From Trachythela sp. YZ-2020 (lineage: Eukaryota; Cnidaria; Anthozoa; Malacalcyonacea; Clavulariidae): a stretch of 64,000 bases of DNA. The notes under the pieces were generated by a model, which saw only the letters and a program-made list of their open reading frames with translations, made no database searches and was not told where the DNA came from. Below are positions 12,801-24,689 of the stretch, piece after piece (within the stretch, counting starts at the first letter, position 1; every line of letters begins with the position of its first letter). The position numbers were made by a program, and so were the translations under genes. The stretch covers positions 1-64,000 of the forward strand of contig JADLSH010000147.1 of assembly GCA_016169945.1 (NCBI GenBank), given 5' to 3'.

Positions 12801-15800
12801 CCTATGGTTTTTGATTTTTTCAAACTTGGTTCAAATAACCCTCAAACGATTGTAAAAAAGCCCCAACCTGTTTCTTTCATAAAAACAATGACTTTCAGGA
12901 GGAAAGAACATGTTTTCATGCATTTGAAATTTTTGATCAGATGCAAAGGGGGGACCAAAGGATTTGAAATCAGGCCCTTTGGTCCCCCCTATGGTTTTTG
13001 ATTTTTTTTCAAACTTGGTTCAAATAACCCCAAACGATTGTAAAAAAGCCCCAACCTGTTTCTTTCATAAAAACAATGACTTTCAGGAGGAAAGAACATG
13101 TTTTCATGCATTTGAAATTTTTGATCAGATGCAAAGGGGGGACCAAAGGATTTGAAATCAGGCCCTTTGGTCCGCCCTATGGTTTTTGATTTTTTCAAAC
13201 TTGGTTCAAATAACCCCAAACGATTGTAAAAAAGCCCCAACCTGTTTCTTTCATAAAAACAATGACTTTCAGGAGGAAAGAACATGTTTTCATGCATTTG
13301 AAATTTTTGATCAGATGCAAAGGGGGGACCAAAGGATTTGAAATCAGGCCCTTTGGTCCCCTATGGTTTTTGATTTTTTCAAACTTGGTTCAAATAACCC
13401 CAAACGATTGTAAAAAAGCCCCAACCTGTTTCTTTCATAAAAACAATGACTTTCAGGAGGAAAGAACATGTTTTCATGCATTTGAAATTTTTGATCAGAT
13501 GCAAAGGGGGGACCAAAGGATTTGAAATCAGGCCCTTTGGTCCGCCCTATGGTTTTTGATTTTTTCAAACTTGGTTCAAATAACCCCAAACGATTGTAAA
13601 AAAGCCCCAACCTGTTTCTTTCATAAAAACAATGACTTTCAGGAGGAAAGAACATGTTTTCATGCATTTGAAATTTTTGATCAGATGCAAAGGGGGGACC
13701 AAAGGATTTGAAATCAGGCCCTTTGGTCCCCTATGGTTTTTGATTTTTTCAAACTTGGTTCAAATAACCCCAAACGATTGTAAAAAAGCCCCAACCTGTT
13801 TCTTTCATAAAAACAATGACTTTCAGGAGGAAAGAACATGTTTTCATGCATTTGAAATTTTTGATCAGATGCAAAGGGGGGACCAAAGGATTTGAAATCA
13901 GGCCCTTTGGTCCCCTATGGTTTTTGATTTTTTCAAACTTGGTTCAAATAACCCCAAACGATTGTAAAAAAGCCCCAACCTGTTTCTTTCATAAAAACAA
14001 TGACTTTCAGGAGGAAAGAACATGTTTTCATGCATTTGAAATTTTTGATCAGATGCAAAGGGGGGACCAAAGGATTTGAAATCAGGCCCTTTGGTCCCCG
14101 TATGGTTTATGATTTTTTCAAACTTGGTTCAAATAACCCCAAACGATTGTAAAAAAGCCCCAACCTGTTTCTTTCATAAAAACAATGACTTTCAGGAGGA
14201 AAGAACATGTTTTCATGCATTTGAAATTTTTGATCAGATGCAAAGGGGGGACCAAAGGATTTGAAATCAGGCCCTTTGGTCCCCTATGGTTTTTGATTTT
14301 TTCAAACTTGGTTCAAATAACCCCAAACGATTGTAAAAAAGCCCCAACCTGTTTCTTTCATAAAAACAATGACTTTCAGGAGGAAAGAACATGTTTTCAT
14401 GCATTTGAAATTTTTGATCAGATGCAAAGGGGGGACCAAAGGATTTGAAATCAGGCCCTTTGGTCCCCGTATGGTTTATGATTTTTTCAAAACTTGTTTA
14501 AAATAACCCCAAACGATTGTAAAAAAGCCCCAACCTGTTTCTTTCATAAAAACAATGACTTTCAGGAGGAAAGAACATGTTTTCATGCATTTGAAATTTT
14601 TGATCAGATGCAAAGGGGGGACCAAAGGATTTGAAATCAGGCCCTTTGGTCCGCCCTATGGTTTTTGATTTTTTCAAACTTGGTTCAAATAACCCCAAAC
14701 GATTGTAAAAAAGCCCCAACCTGTTTCTTTCATAAAAACAATGACTTTCAGGAGGAAAGAACATGTTTTCATGCATTTGAAATTTTTGATCAGATGCAAA
14801 GGGGGGACCAAAGGATTTGAAATCAGGCCCTTTGGTCCGCCCTATGGTTTTTGATTTTTTTTCAAACTTGGTTCAAATAACCCCAAACGATTGTAAAAAA
14901 GCCCCAACCTGTTTCTTTCATAAAAACAATGACTTTCAGGAGGAAAGAACATGTTTTCATGCATTTGAAATTTTTGATCAGATGCAAAGGGGGGACCAAA
15001 GGATTTGAAATCAGGCCCTTTGGTCCCCTATGGTTTTTGATTTTTTTTCATACTTGGTTCAAATAACCCCAAACGATTGTAAAAAAGCCCCAACCTGTTT
15101 CTTTCATAAAAACAATGACTTTCAGGAGGAAAGAACATGTTTTCATGCATTTGAAATTTTTGATCAGATGCAAAGGGGGGACCAAAGGATTTGAAATCAG
15201 GCCCTTTGGTCCTCCCCCCTATGGTTTTTGATTTTTTTTCAAACTTGGTTCAAATAACCCCCAAACGATTGTAAAAAAGCCCCAACCTGTTTCTTTCATA
15301 AAAACAATGACTTTCAGGAGGAAAGAACATGTTTTCATGCATTTGAAATTTTTGATCAGATGCAAAGGGGGGACCAAAGGATTTGAAATCAGGCCCTTTG
15401 GTCCTCCCCCCTATGGTTTTTGATTTTTTTTCAAACTTGGTTCAAATAACCCCCAAACGATTGTAAAAAAGCCCCAACCTGTTTCTTTCATAAAAACAAT
15501 GACTTTCAGGAGGAAAGAACATGTTTTCATGCATTTGAAATTTTTGATCAGATGCAAAGGGGGGACCAAAGGATTTGAAATCAGGCCCTTTGGTCCCCTA
15601 TGGTTTTTGATTTTTTCAAACTTGGTTCAAATAACCCCAAACGATTGTAAAAAAGCCCCAACCTGTTTCTTTCATAAAAACAATGACTTTCAGGAGGAAA
15701 GAACATGTTTTCATGCATTTGAAATTTTTGATCAGATGCAAAGGGGGGACCAAAGGATTTGAAATCAGGCCCTTTGGTCCGCCCTATGGTTTTTGATTTT

Positions 15801-18800
15801 GTTTCAAACTTGGTTCAAATAACCCCAAACGATTGTAAAAAAGCCCCAACCTGTTTCTTTCATAAAAACAATGACTTTCAGGAGGAAAGAACATGTTTTC
15901 ATGCATTTGAAATTTTTGATCAGATGCAAAGGGGGGACCAAAGGATTTGAAATCAGGCCCTTTGGTCCGCCCTATGGTTTTTGATTTTTTCAAACTTGGT
16001 TCAAATAACCCCAAACGATTGTAAAAAAGCCCCAACCTGTTTCTTTCATAAAAACAATGACTTTCAGGAGGAAAGAACATGTTTTCATGCATTTGAAATT
16101 TTTGATCAGATGCAAAGGGGGGACCAAAGGATTTGAAATCAGGCCCTTTGGTCCCCCCTATGGTTTTTGATTTTTTTTCAAACTTGGTTCAAATAACCCC
16201 AAACGATTGTAAAAAAGCCCCAACCTGTTTCTTTCATAAAAACAATGACTTTCAGGAGGAAAGAACATGTTTTCATGCATTTGAAATTTTTGATCAGATG
16301 CAAAGGGGGGACCAAAGGATTTGAAATCAGGCCCTTTGGTCCCCCCTATGGTTTTTGATTTTTTTCAAACTTGGTTCAAATAACCCCAAACGATTGTAAA
16401 AAAGCCCCAACCTGTTTCTTTCATAAAAACAATGACTTTCAGGAGGAAAGAACATGTTTTCATGCATTTGAAATTTTTGATCAGATGCAAAGGGGGGACC
16501 AAAGGATTTGAAATCAGGCCCTTTGGTCCCCCCTATGGTTTTTGATTTTTTTTCAAACTTGGTTCAAATAACCCCCAAACGATTGTAAAAAAGCCCCAAC
16601 CTGTTTCTTTCATAAAAACAATGACTTTCAGGAGGAAAGAACATGTTTTCATGCATTTGAAATTTTTGATCAGATGCAAAGGGGGGACCAAAGGATTTGA
16701 AATCAGGCCCTTTGGTCCCCCCTATGGTTTTTGATTTTTTTTTAAAACTTGGTTCAAATAACCCCAAACGATTGTAAAAAAGCCCCAACCTGTTTCTTTC
16801 ATAAAAACAATGACTTTCAGGAGGAAAGAACATGTTTTCATGCATTTGAAATTTTTGATCAGATGCAAAGGGGGGACCAAAGGATTTGAAATCAGGCCCT
16901 TTGGTCCCCCCTATGGTTTTTGATTTTTTGAAACTTGGTTCAAATAACCCCAAACGATTGTAAAAAAGCCCCAACCTGTTTCTTTCATAAAAACAATGAC
17001 TTTCAGGAGGAAAGAACATGTTTTCATGCATTTGAAATTTTTGATCAGATGCAAAGGGGGGACCAAAGGATTTGAAATCAGGCCCTTTGGTCCCCCCTAT
17101 GGTTTTTTTTTTTCAAACTTGGTTCAAATAACCCCCAAACGATTGTAAAAAAGCCCCAACCTGTTTCTTTCATAAAAACAATGACTTTCAGGAGGAAAGA
17201 ACATGTTTTCATGCATTTGAAATTTTTGATCAGATGCAAAGGGGGGACCAAAGGATTTGAAATCAGGCCCTTTGGTCTATCCCTATGGTTTTTGATTTTT
17301 TCAAAATTGGTTCAAATAACCCCAAACGATTGTAAAAAAGCCCCAACCTGTTTCTTTCATAAAAACAATGACTTTCAGGAGGAAAGAACATGTTTTCATG
17401 CATTTGAAATTTTTGATCAGATGCAAAGGGGGGACCAAAGGATTTGAAATCAGGCCCTTTGGTCCCCCCTATGGTTTTTGATTTTTTCAAACTTGGTTCA
17501 AATACCCCCAAACGATTGTAAAAAAGCCCCAACCTGTTTCTTTCATAAAAACAATGACTTTCAGGAGGAAAGAACATGTTTTCATGCATTTGAAATTTTT
17601 GATCAGATGCAAAGGGGGGACCAAAGGATTTGAAATCAGGCCCTTTGGTCCCCTATGGTTTTTGATTTTTTCAAACTTGGTTCAAATAACCCCAAACGAT
17701 TGTAAAAAAGCCCCAACCTGTTTCTTTCATAAAAACAATGACTTTCAGGAGGAAAGAACATGTTTTCATGCATTTGAAATTTTTGATCAGATGCAAAGGG
17801 GGGACCAAAGGATTTGAAATCAGGCCCTTTGGTCCCCCCTATGGTTTTTGATTTTTTCAAACTTGGTTCAAATAACCCCAAACGATTGTAAAAAAGCCCC
17901 AACCTGTTTCTTTCATAAAAACAATGACTTTCAGGAGGAAAGAACATGTTTTCATGCATTTGAAATTTTTGATCAGATGCAAAGGGGGGACCAAAGGATT
18001 TGAAATCAGGCCCTTTGGTCCCACTATGATTTTTGATTTTTTTCAAACTTGGTTCAAATAACCCCAAACGATTGTAAAAAAGCCCCAACCTGTTTCTTTC
18101 ATAAAAACAATGACTTTCAGGAGGAAAGAACATGTTTTCATGCATTTGAAATTTTTGATCAGATGCAAAGGGGGGACCAAAGGATTTGAAATCAGGCCCT
18201 TTGGTCCCCTATTGTTTTTGATTTTTTCAAACTTGGTTCAAATAACCCCCAAACGATTGTAAAAAAGCCCCAACCTGTTTCTTTCATAAAAACAATGACT
18301 TTCAGGAGGAAAGAACATGTTTTCATGCATTTGAAATTTTTGATCAGATGCAAAGGGGGGACCAAAGGATTTGAAATCAGGCCCTTTGGTCCCCCCTATG
18401 GTTTTTGATTTTTTTCAAACTTGGTTCAAATAACCACAAACGATTGTAAAAAAGCCCCAACCTGTTTCTTTCATAAAAACAATGACTTTCAGGAGGAAAG
18501 AACATGTTTTCATGCATTTGAAATTTTGATCAGATGCAAAGGGGGGACCAAAGGATTTGAAATCAGGCCCTTTGGTCCCCCCTATGGTTTTTGATTTTTT
18601 TTCAAACTTGGTTCAAATAACCCCCAAACGATTGTAAAAGCCCCAACCTGTTTCTTTCATAAAAACAATGACTTTCAGGAGGAAAGAACATGTTTTCATG
18701 CATTTGAAATTTTTGATCAGATGCAAAGGGGGGACCAAAGGATTTGAAATCAGGCCCTTTGGTCCCCCCTATGGTTTTTGATTTTTTCAAACTTGGTTCA

Positions 18801-20059
18801 AATAACCCGAAACGATTGTAAAAAAGCCCCAACCTGTTTCTTTCATAAAAACAATGACTTTCAGGAGGAAAGAACATGTTTTCATGCATTTGAAATTTTT
18901 GATCAGATGCAAAGCGGGGACCAAAGGATTTGAAATCAGGCCCTTTGGTCCCCTATGGTTTTTGATTTTTTCAAACTTGGTTCAAATAAACCCCAAACGA
19001 TTGTAAAAAAGCCCCAACCTGTTTCTTTCATAAAAACAATGACTTTCAGGAGGAAAGAACATGTTTTCATGCATTTGAAATTTTTGATCAGATGCAAAGG
19101 GGGGACCAAAGGATTTGAAATCAGGCCCTTTGGTCCCCCCTATGGTTTTTGATTTGTTTTCAAACTTGGTTCAAATAACCCCAAACGATTGTAAAAAAGC
19201 CCCAACCTGTTTCTTTCATAAAAACAATGACTTTCAGGAGGAAAGAACATGTTTTCATGCATTTGAAATTTTTGATCAGATGCAAAGGGGGGACCAAAGG
19301 ATTTGAAATCAGGCCCTTTGGTCCCCTATGGTTTTTGATTTTTTCAAACTTGGTTCAAATAACCCCAAACGATTGTAAAAAAGCCCCAACCTGTTTCTTT
19401 CATAAAAACAATGACTTTCAGGAGGAAAGAACATGTTTTCATGCATTTGAAATTTTTGATCAGATGCAAAGGGGGGACCAAAGGATTTGAAATCAGGCCC
19501 TTTGGTCCCCCCTATGGTTTTTGATTTTTTCAAACTTGGTTCAAATAACCGCAAACGATTGTAAAAAAGCCCCAACCTGTTTCTTTCATAAAAACAATGA
19601 CTTTCAGGAGGAAAGAACATGTTTTCATGCATTTGAAATTTTTGATCAGATGCAAAGGGGGGACCAAAGGATTTGAAATCAGGCCCTTTGGTCCCCCCTA
19701 TGGTTTTTGATTTTTTTTCAAACTTGGTTCAAATAACCCCCAAACGATTGTAAAAAAGCCCCAACCTGTTTCTTTCATAAAAACAATGACTTTCAGGAGG
19801 AAAGAACATGTTTTCATGCATTTGAAATTTTTGATCAGATGCAAAGGGGGGACCAAAGGATTTGAAATCAGGCCCTTTGGTCCCCCCTATGGTTTTTGAT
19901 TTTTTTTCAAACTTGGTTCAAATAACCCCCAAACGATTGGAAAATTGCTCCAACCTGTTGCTTTTCTAATTTCCTACGCGATATAGCATGGTCCGAAACC
20001 CATAACTTGGATTCATACACGGATCCTAACCGAATGTGGTATTCCATGTGTTAATTTAT

Positions 20060-20420
20060 GCATGCAGTCAACCAACGCGGTAGCTCTGGCAATAATATTG
20101 TAATAATTTCTATCGTAAGAGCTTCAATAGCATGCATCATGACCCAAGTCAGGTCTTATCAGAAAGTTAATTGTATTTCGTATGTAGAAACCTACACCCC
20201 CACCAGATATATTCCTATTCTTACAGACCCAGGTGCATCCCTCCAGGGAAAGTAAATCCAGCGGTACATCAGAATCCGTTTTAGTTTCATTAATTGCTAA
20301 AATATCTAGTTGTCGTTTAGTCATGCATACTCGTAATTCGTCTATATATTTGAACAGGCTATTTATATTAAGATTAGCAATTTTGAAGCCACGCTTGGGA
20401 GTAAATTATCAAACAAACAA
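20060..20420 (-). pseudogene. LINE endonuclease (APE-type) fragment
   Basis: Minus-strand translation begins with a typical endonuclease start (KIANLNINSLFKYIDELR), followed by DILAINETKTDSD, which carries the conserved N-E-T catalytic stretch, and SGGGVGFYIRN. This is the N-terminal part of the APE-like endonuclease of a non-LTR retrotransposon. The frame breaks after about 90 residues (HDACY then stop), continues weakly in another frame and then meets the satellite edge, so no reverse transcriptase follows. It lies just downstream of ORF1 on the same strand and probably belongs to the same element. Confidence 0.75.
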
Positions 20421-20663
20421 AATCATATTCAAAGTTTGACTGTATATGAGGCGAATTTAACGACTTATCTAAATTAGGAATGGGGTTCTCAATCAGTAAA
20501 TTTAGCTCGTAGGTCCTGATAGAGTGTTTAAAGTTTTGGGCAAGTACTGCGGTACCTCTCCTATTTAGGTGTAACCCTCCTTGATTTAAGTGACTCTTGT
20601 TAATATTCGAGTGTTTAACAAATTCCCATGATTGTAAATAGCATGTCGATTCGACTAACCTAT

Positions 20664-21999
20664 TTACTTGTTGTATCTTCTGATCGTTGTCTTCAAGGTC
20701 GATCTTGTAATGATTTCAGATATACTGAGCTTGAGACCACGGACTTGCCCGATCGCGGCTTTTCCCAATTCTGAAATATTGTGAGTAATCTCTTCAGGCG
20801 ATTTCCCGTAGAGGTCGTTAGTTCCCACATGAACAATAAGGTGGTTAGGCTTAGCTTTTAGTGTAGGTTGAAGATAGTGCTTCATATCTTCTGTTTTGGC
20901 TCCTGCAAAAGTTCTGAAGGTTACTCCACTCTTAAGCCCTTGTCGTAGCTTCGCCGGCTCTAGAAGTTTGATCATGGAATCTCCCATTATGACTACGTTG
21001 GGACGATTTCGGTGGTCAGTCCGTTTTTTTTTTGATTATCGCGATGGTCGGTTGGATTTTTCCTTTGTGATTGGTTTTGCTTACGATTTGGCTGTCTGCG
21101 TTCATTGGTGGATAGTTGAATATGTACGTTCCACTTCGTTTCTTACAGCATCCCGGGCATTCCGATCGCTTACGTCGTTTTCGTCAACAATAAGAGTGGA
21201 ACACCTATTGCTTAAATTAATACTCGGATTAATCACTTCGTTTGACACTTCGTTTGTCTGCTGTATACAATTCGCATTTATCACACTTCCTTTGTGATTC
21301 AAATCTTCGACCATTAATCGCATTGCAGTAATTAGGGTATCCTTTTCTTCCTCAGCGATTTTAGCCTTACCCTGCAAGTCAGCCAAGATATAGCTTAGAT
21401 TATTCACTCTCTCTTTCAAGTTGTCGTTCTCACTTTTGAGGTCAATGTTTTCGTTAATAAGCTTGAGATTTTCCATATTTAGATTATCCGTTTCCGTATT
21501 CTGTGCATTTGCATGTTCAGTAAACAACTTAACGGCTGTCGTATTTGCATTGACGTCTTTGGATATGCCTTCTAATTGACTGTTGAGAGTCTCTAGGGAA
21601 AGAGTGCCATTGTCTTGTTGGGAAGAGTGGATTATGACCTCATCAACATGGTCGTTCTGGTCTAAATCTTCATTAATTTACAGTGTTCGCCAACTGCGCT
21701 TGTATAGCAGCTACAGAGAGCAACTTTTCTTTGATCTCGTCCTTAGCCTTTCCATTTAACGTGATTGATTTAGTTTCCGGGTACAATCTTATGTCCATAT
21801 CTTCAGCTTTATACTGTTTCGCGTCCCCACCTGGGCAAGACCAAACGCCATTCGACAAATTCAATACTTCTTCGACAAATGTCTGTAATAATTGAAAAGA
21901 TTCGGTCCATAACAGTTTTCCTTTATTATTTGTTGATATACCCTGCAAGACCCTAGCTCCATTGCCTTGATCAACACTCATTTCACCAATTTTGTACAA
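20664..21999 (-). pseudogene. LINE ORF1 relic: N-terminal domain, coiled coil, basic linker, SGNH esterase
   Basis: Three open pieces on the minus strand read as one gene with two frameshifts. The first (21,999-21,673) carries a conserved W...CPGGDAKQY...LYPE pattern shared with a second copy near 61-63.5 kb. The second (about 21,670-21,102) is rich in L, E, K and N heptads (KLINENIDLKSENDNLKERV), a likely coiled coil. A basic linker with a poly-A-run frameshift near 21,030 leads to the third piece (20,987-20,664), with GDSMIKLL and HVGTNDL, the block I and block III motifs of SGNH/GDSL hydrolases. ORF1 proteins with coiled coil plus esterase are known in CR1-like LINEs. The breaks make it inactive. 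Confidence 0.7.
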
Positions 22000-22054
22000 A
22001 TGATTTCACAATTTCGGGAGCAAATTTAGGCACGTCTAGCTTGCGAGATTATAC

Positions 22055-22106
22055 TTGTGATAACTGCTCACTCTGTGAGGATTCACAGAGTGAGCAGTTA
22101 TCACAA
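22055..22106. repeat. Perfect palindrome, 24-bp arms with 4-nt loop
   Basis: Bases 22,055-22,078 are the exact reverse complement of 22,083-22,106, separated only by GGAT. The arms start TTGTGATAACTGCTCAC. It lies about 55 bp upstream of the minus-strand LINE ORF1 start. A perfect inverted repeat of this size suggests a cruciform or hairpin-forming site, a fold-back element relic or a recent rearrangement. Confidence 0.9.
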
Positions 22107-22565
22107 CTTTACAACACGGTCTTTTTTAAATATTGACAGAAATTTGAAGAAAATATCCAAAATTGTAGAAATATTTAGTAACTTGACACAATCTTTCGAA
22201 ACAACAGGAAACAGTCGTTTCAATATTAGCTTATTCAGTTCATATCATATTTTTGGTATATACTGTATGAAACAATCGAAGAAAGTCCGTAATACACTGT
22301 TTTGATATTTTTCTTTCAAATGGTTTTAAAAAAGCTTTATATCTCTTCTGAGTTCTGGCAATTTAAATATGAATTTTGTATCCATTCACTTGTTCAAAAA
22401 ACGGAACGTTCCTGACTGGTTTTAGACTTCAGTTTTTCCTTTGGAAAAATTTCATTTGGACGTAGTCTGAGAGGTCATACTTCCGTTTCTTTTCTAGCAT
22501 TTCAAGTTCACTTTTTGTCAAATTGTTGCAAATAAAGTTCACAGCCGGAAAGTGCCGTTGGAATT
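22107..22565. other. AT-rich spacer
   Basis: No coding similarity, repeat or RNA gene was recognised between the palindrome and the LINE relic that follows. Open frames here are short and lack family motifs. Confidence 0.5.
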
Positions 22566-22706
22566 CCGACTGAGCGCCTGATGTTAGCAGCCCAGATGGG
22601 ATTTAAGCCATTACATAGCACTCTCCACCCGATTATTATCAAGTGGTATATAAGTTTTCTTCAATATAGAAAACATCGTGTTTTGTCGAATGGGATTGCT
22701 TGCGAT
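22566..22706 (+). pseudogene. LINE reverse transcriptase relic, part 1
   Basis: Plus-strand translation gives MGFKPLH..., IIIKWYISFLQYRKHRV and LSNGIACD, matching the palm-region stretch that precedes the R-G-x-x-Q-G-S block in LINE reverse transcriptases. The reading continues at 23,549 after a DNA transposon, with GCTTGCGAT present on both sides of the insertion. The frame resumes as [16 protein letters not shown]. Confidence 0.75.
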
Positions 22707-23548
22707 CCAACCAGGGGGTTGCCAGAGGTTCTTGTATTCCGCCCTATTATGCTCGCTCGTATTTTGTTTCACGCGGGGCGGAACAGAACCTCTGGTAGCA
22801 CGCGATATGAATCTCACTTCCATGTTCAGTTATAGTTACAGAACTTGTAAAACCGGTTTTCTATTTTGTGACTTATTTCGAACAGTTAACTTCCGGTCAG
22901 ACTGTTTCTTGTCAGATTGTCAGAGAAATTTTGAAATGGCCCCAGAAATCTTCAGGAATATACGTATAAATCCATTAATATTTGAACAATATATGATATT
23001 AGCGTATCCAAATCATGTCTGGCGAATTATCACTTTAAAATCGGTGATGTAAGAACTAAGCACGAACATTGTTGACGCCATTTTGCCACGGAAAGAAACA
23101 CTAATTAAATATGCCTATTAGTATTTAATACTAATAAGCATACCGACTTCTCCCCCATTTTGACGCATTTTAACCAAAATATATCGATTTTATGATTTAT
23201 CAATGTTTCTTCTACAAAATATACGAAATTTCAAGACAAAAACTTTAGCTATAATTTAAGCCCAATATCGTATCTTTCCGTGGCTGAAAGACGACAAAAA
23301 TGTTCGTTGAATAAACTATAAAATACATACATTTAACATTTTGTTATTTTTGTATAGCAAACCGGTTTTTTGTTTAACCAATCACTTCGATTCTATAACT
23401 GCTCATTATAACTGACCAATCATGTGCTTGGTACAAGTTTTGTACCAAGGGAAGTGAGATTCATATCGCGTGCCACCAGAGGTTCTGGTGAACCAAAATA
23501 CGAGCGAGCATAATAGGGCGAATACAAGAACCTCTGGCAACCAGGGTA
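22707..23548. mobile_element. Non-autonomous DNA transposon with long terminal inverted repeats
   Basis: The ends are about 100-bp imperfect inverted repeats: GTTGCCAGAGGTTCTTGT at the left and its complement ACAAGAACCTCTGGCAAC at the right, continuing inward through GCTCGCTCGTATTTTG. The 9-bp sequence GCTTGCGAT (22,698-22,706 and 23,549-23,557) flanks it as a target duplication, and removing the insert restores the LINE reading frame. Each end also contains a smaller fold-back (AGAGGTTCT / AGAACCTCT). No transposase is visible. An 8-9 bp duplication fits hAT- or P-like families; the superfamily is not settled. Confidence 0.8.
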
Positions 23549-24024
23549 GCTTGCGATTGGAAATTTGTCAACAGGGGAGCAACACAGGGAAGCGTTAGTG
23601 GTCCATATTTGTTTAATATATTCATTAACGATCTCATCTTAGAAGATGACTTTTTAGCGAAGTATGCAGATGACTCCATGATCGAAGTTCCAGTAATTAA
23701 ATGCAAAGAAGATAATTCAAGTGAAGTGGTCTCGCAATTTTTTTACTGGACTGACAATAACAAAATGACCTGCAATCCAGAGAAATGTCGTGAACTTATA
23801 TTTCGAAAAAAGAGGAAATGTGCAGCAATATGAAACTATCAATAATATTCGACAATGCATCGAGTATTAACTGCAGATTTGATACTCATACTAAAAACAA
23901 GCTACAGTAATCAAAGATAATAAATCCTTGTTCGTGTTACGATCTCTACGAAAAGAAAGTTACAGTCAAGATGAAATAGATTATCTATTTCAAGGTTTAG
24001 TTATACCCAATATTACATTGGATT
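23549..24024 (+). pseudogene. LINE reverse transcriptase relic, part 2
   Basis: The frame continues through [17 protein letters not shown] and INDL to [11 protein letters not shown], which holds the YADD active-site motif, then [18 protein letters not shown] stop occurs at 23,831. Further on, in another frame, FVLRSLRKESYSQDEIDYLF and GLVIPNITLD are recognisable as the C-terminal thumb region. It is degenerate. Confidence 0.85.
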
Positions 24025-24471
24025 CAGAGACGTAGCTAGAGGGGGGGCCCGGGGGCCGGGCCCCCCCTGACGAAATTCTCGGCCCCCCTTGATAAAATTT
24101 TGAGTAGCAAAATATTATTATTATTTTGTCACGCTATACGACATGGAAATATTATATTTTACTTATACTACACGATGTTTTGAGAATTTGGGCGTATTCC
24201 AGCCAGGAATTGTATTTGGAGATTTAATGAACAGAAGCGAGATGTGAATCGCTCCAAAAAATACGAGTCGGTCCAAAAAAAGTTGGGAAACAATACAAGG
24301 TGGGGGATATGAGCACGTAAGTTGTCCGGGAAATTTTTTTTTAACAAACCCCCCCCCCCCCCCCCGTCGACACATGCAAAATGAACATGGTGGTTATAAT
24401 TAACGTTTTTGAGTTGACCCCCCAAAAATGTTTTCGGCCCCCCTTGATTGGAAAACCTGGCTACGTCTCTG
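24025..24471. mobile_element. hAT-like MITE, 447 bp, with 8-bp target duplication
   Basis: The ends are CAGAGACGTAGCTAG and CTGGCTACGTCTCTG, inverted repeats matching at 14 of 15 positions. Perfect 8-bp duplications ATTGGATT flank it (24,017-24,024 and 24,472-24,479). The CAGAG terminus and 8-bp duplication are typical of hAT elements. It has no coding capacity and contains a run of about 16 C near 24,350-24,365. The interrupted LINE frame resumes directly after it. Confidence 0.9.
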
Positions 24472-24545
24472 ATTGGATTATCCATGTACGGAGCCTCTAA
24501 TGCGGAACTTAATAGTGTTCAAAAGTTTTTAGAAAGAATCGCTTA
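24472..24545 (+). pseudogene. LINE reverse transcriptase relic, part 3
   Basis: Downstream of the MITE the reading SMYGASNAELNSVQKFLERI, ending in TAA at 24,543-24,545, matches the C-terminal YGAS... block that follows LVIPNIT in this LINE family. The remainder up to about 24,690 looks like 3' untranslated sequence. Confidence 0.7.
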
Positions 24546-24689
24546 ATTTTAAAATATGATCTTGCAATTTAGGTATAAAAACAATGACACATTTTGACGA
24601 ATGAATGTCATACGATAAACAAGTATTTTAATGTAACATACGATATGTATTTTATGGATGCAATAAAGATTATTATTCTTATTATTTGG

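Larger units (their letters stand above)
1..19975. repeat. Satellite array, about 187-bp monomer, about 106 copies
   Basis: The same unit repeats head to tail from the first base to about 19,975, with spacings of 183-189 bp (mostly 184, 187 and 188). Each monomer holds a G-rich arm (GGGGGGACCAAAGG), a 14-nt spacer and a C-rich arm (CCTTTGGTCCCCCC), then a T-tract of 6-8 and a C-run of 4-5 before AAACGATTG. About 125 bp of the unit is almost invariant. Most differences fall in the roughly 57 bp between the C-rich arm and AAACGATTG. The many 60-220 codon open frames on both strands shift with monomer length and are not genes. The last unit decays at about 19,940-19,975. Centromeric or heterochromatic location is possible but not shown. 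Confidence 0.98.

Noticed and set aside
9..19632. Many 60-220 codon open frames on both strands in the first 20 kb
   Set aside because: They are translations of the satellite monomer; their length and frame follow monomer length (184, 186, 187, 188) and variant stops, with no start context or domain.
1..19975. CRISPR-like regular repeat spacing
   Set aside because: Units are contiguous with no unique spacers, and 187 bp is far outside CRISPR repeat length.
22678..23052. 124-codon open frame inside the inverted-repeat element
   Set aside because: It starts in LINE sequence and runs through a transposon end; no domain motif.
24163..24485. Glycine-rich open frames at 24.2-24.5 kb
   Set aside because: Produced by the C-tract and G-rich ends of the 447-bp hAT-like MITE.
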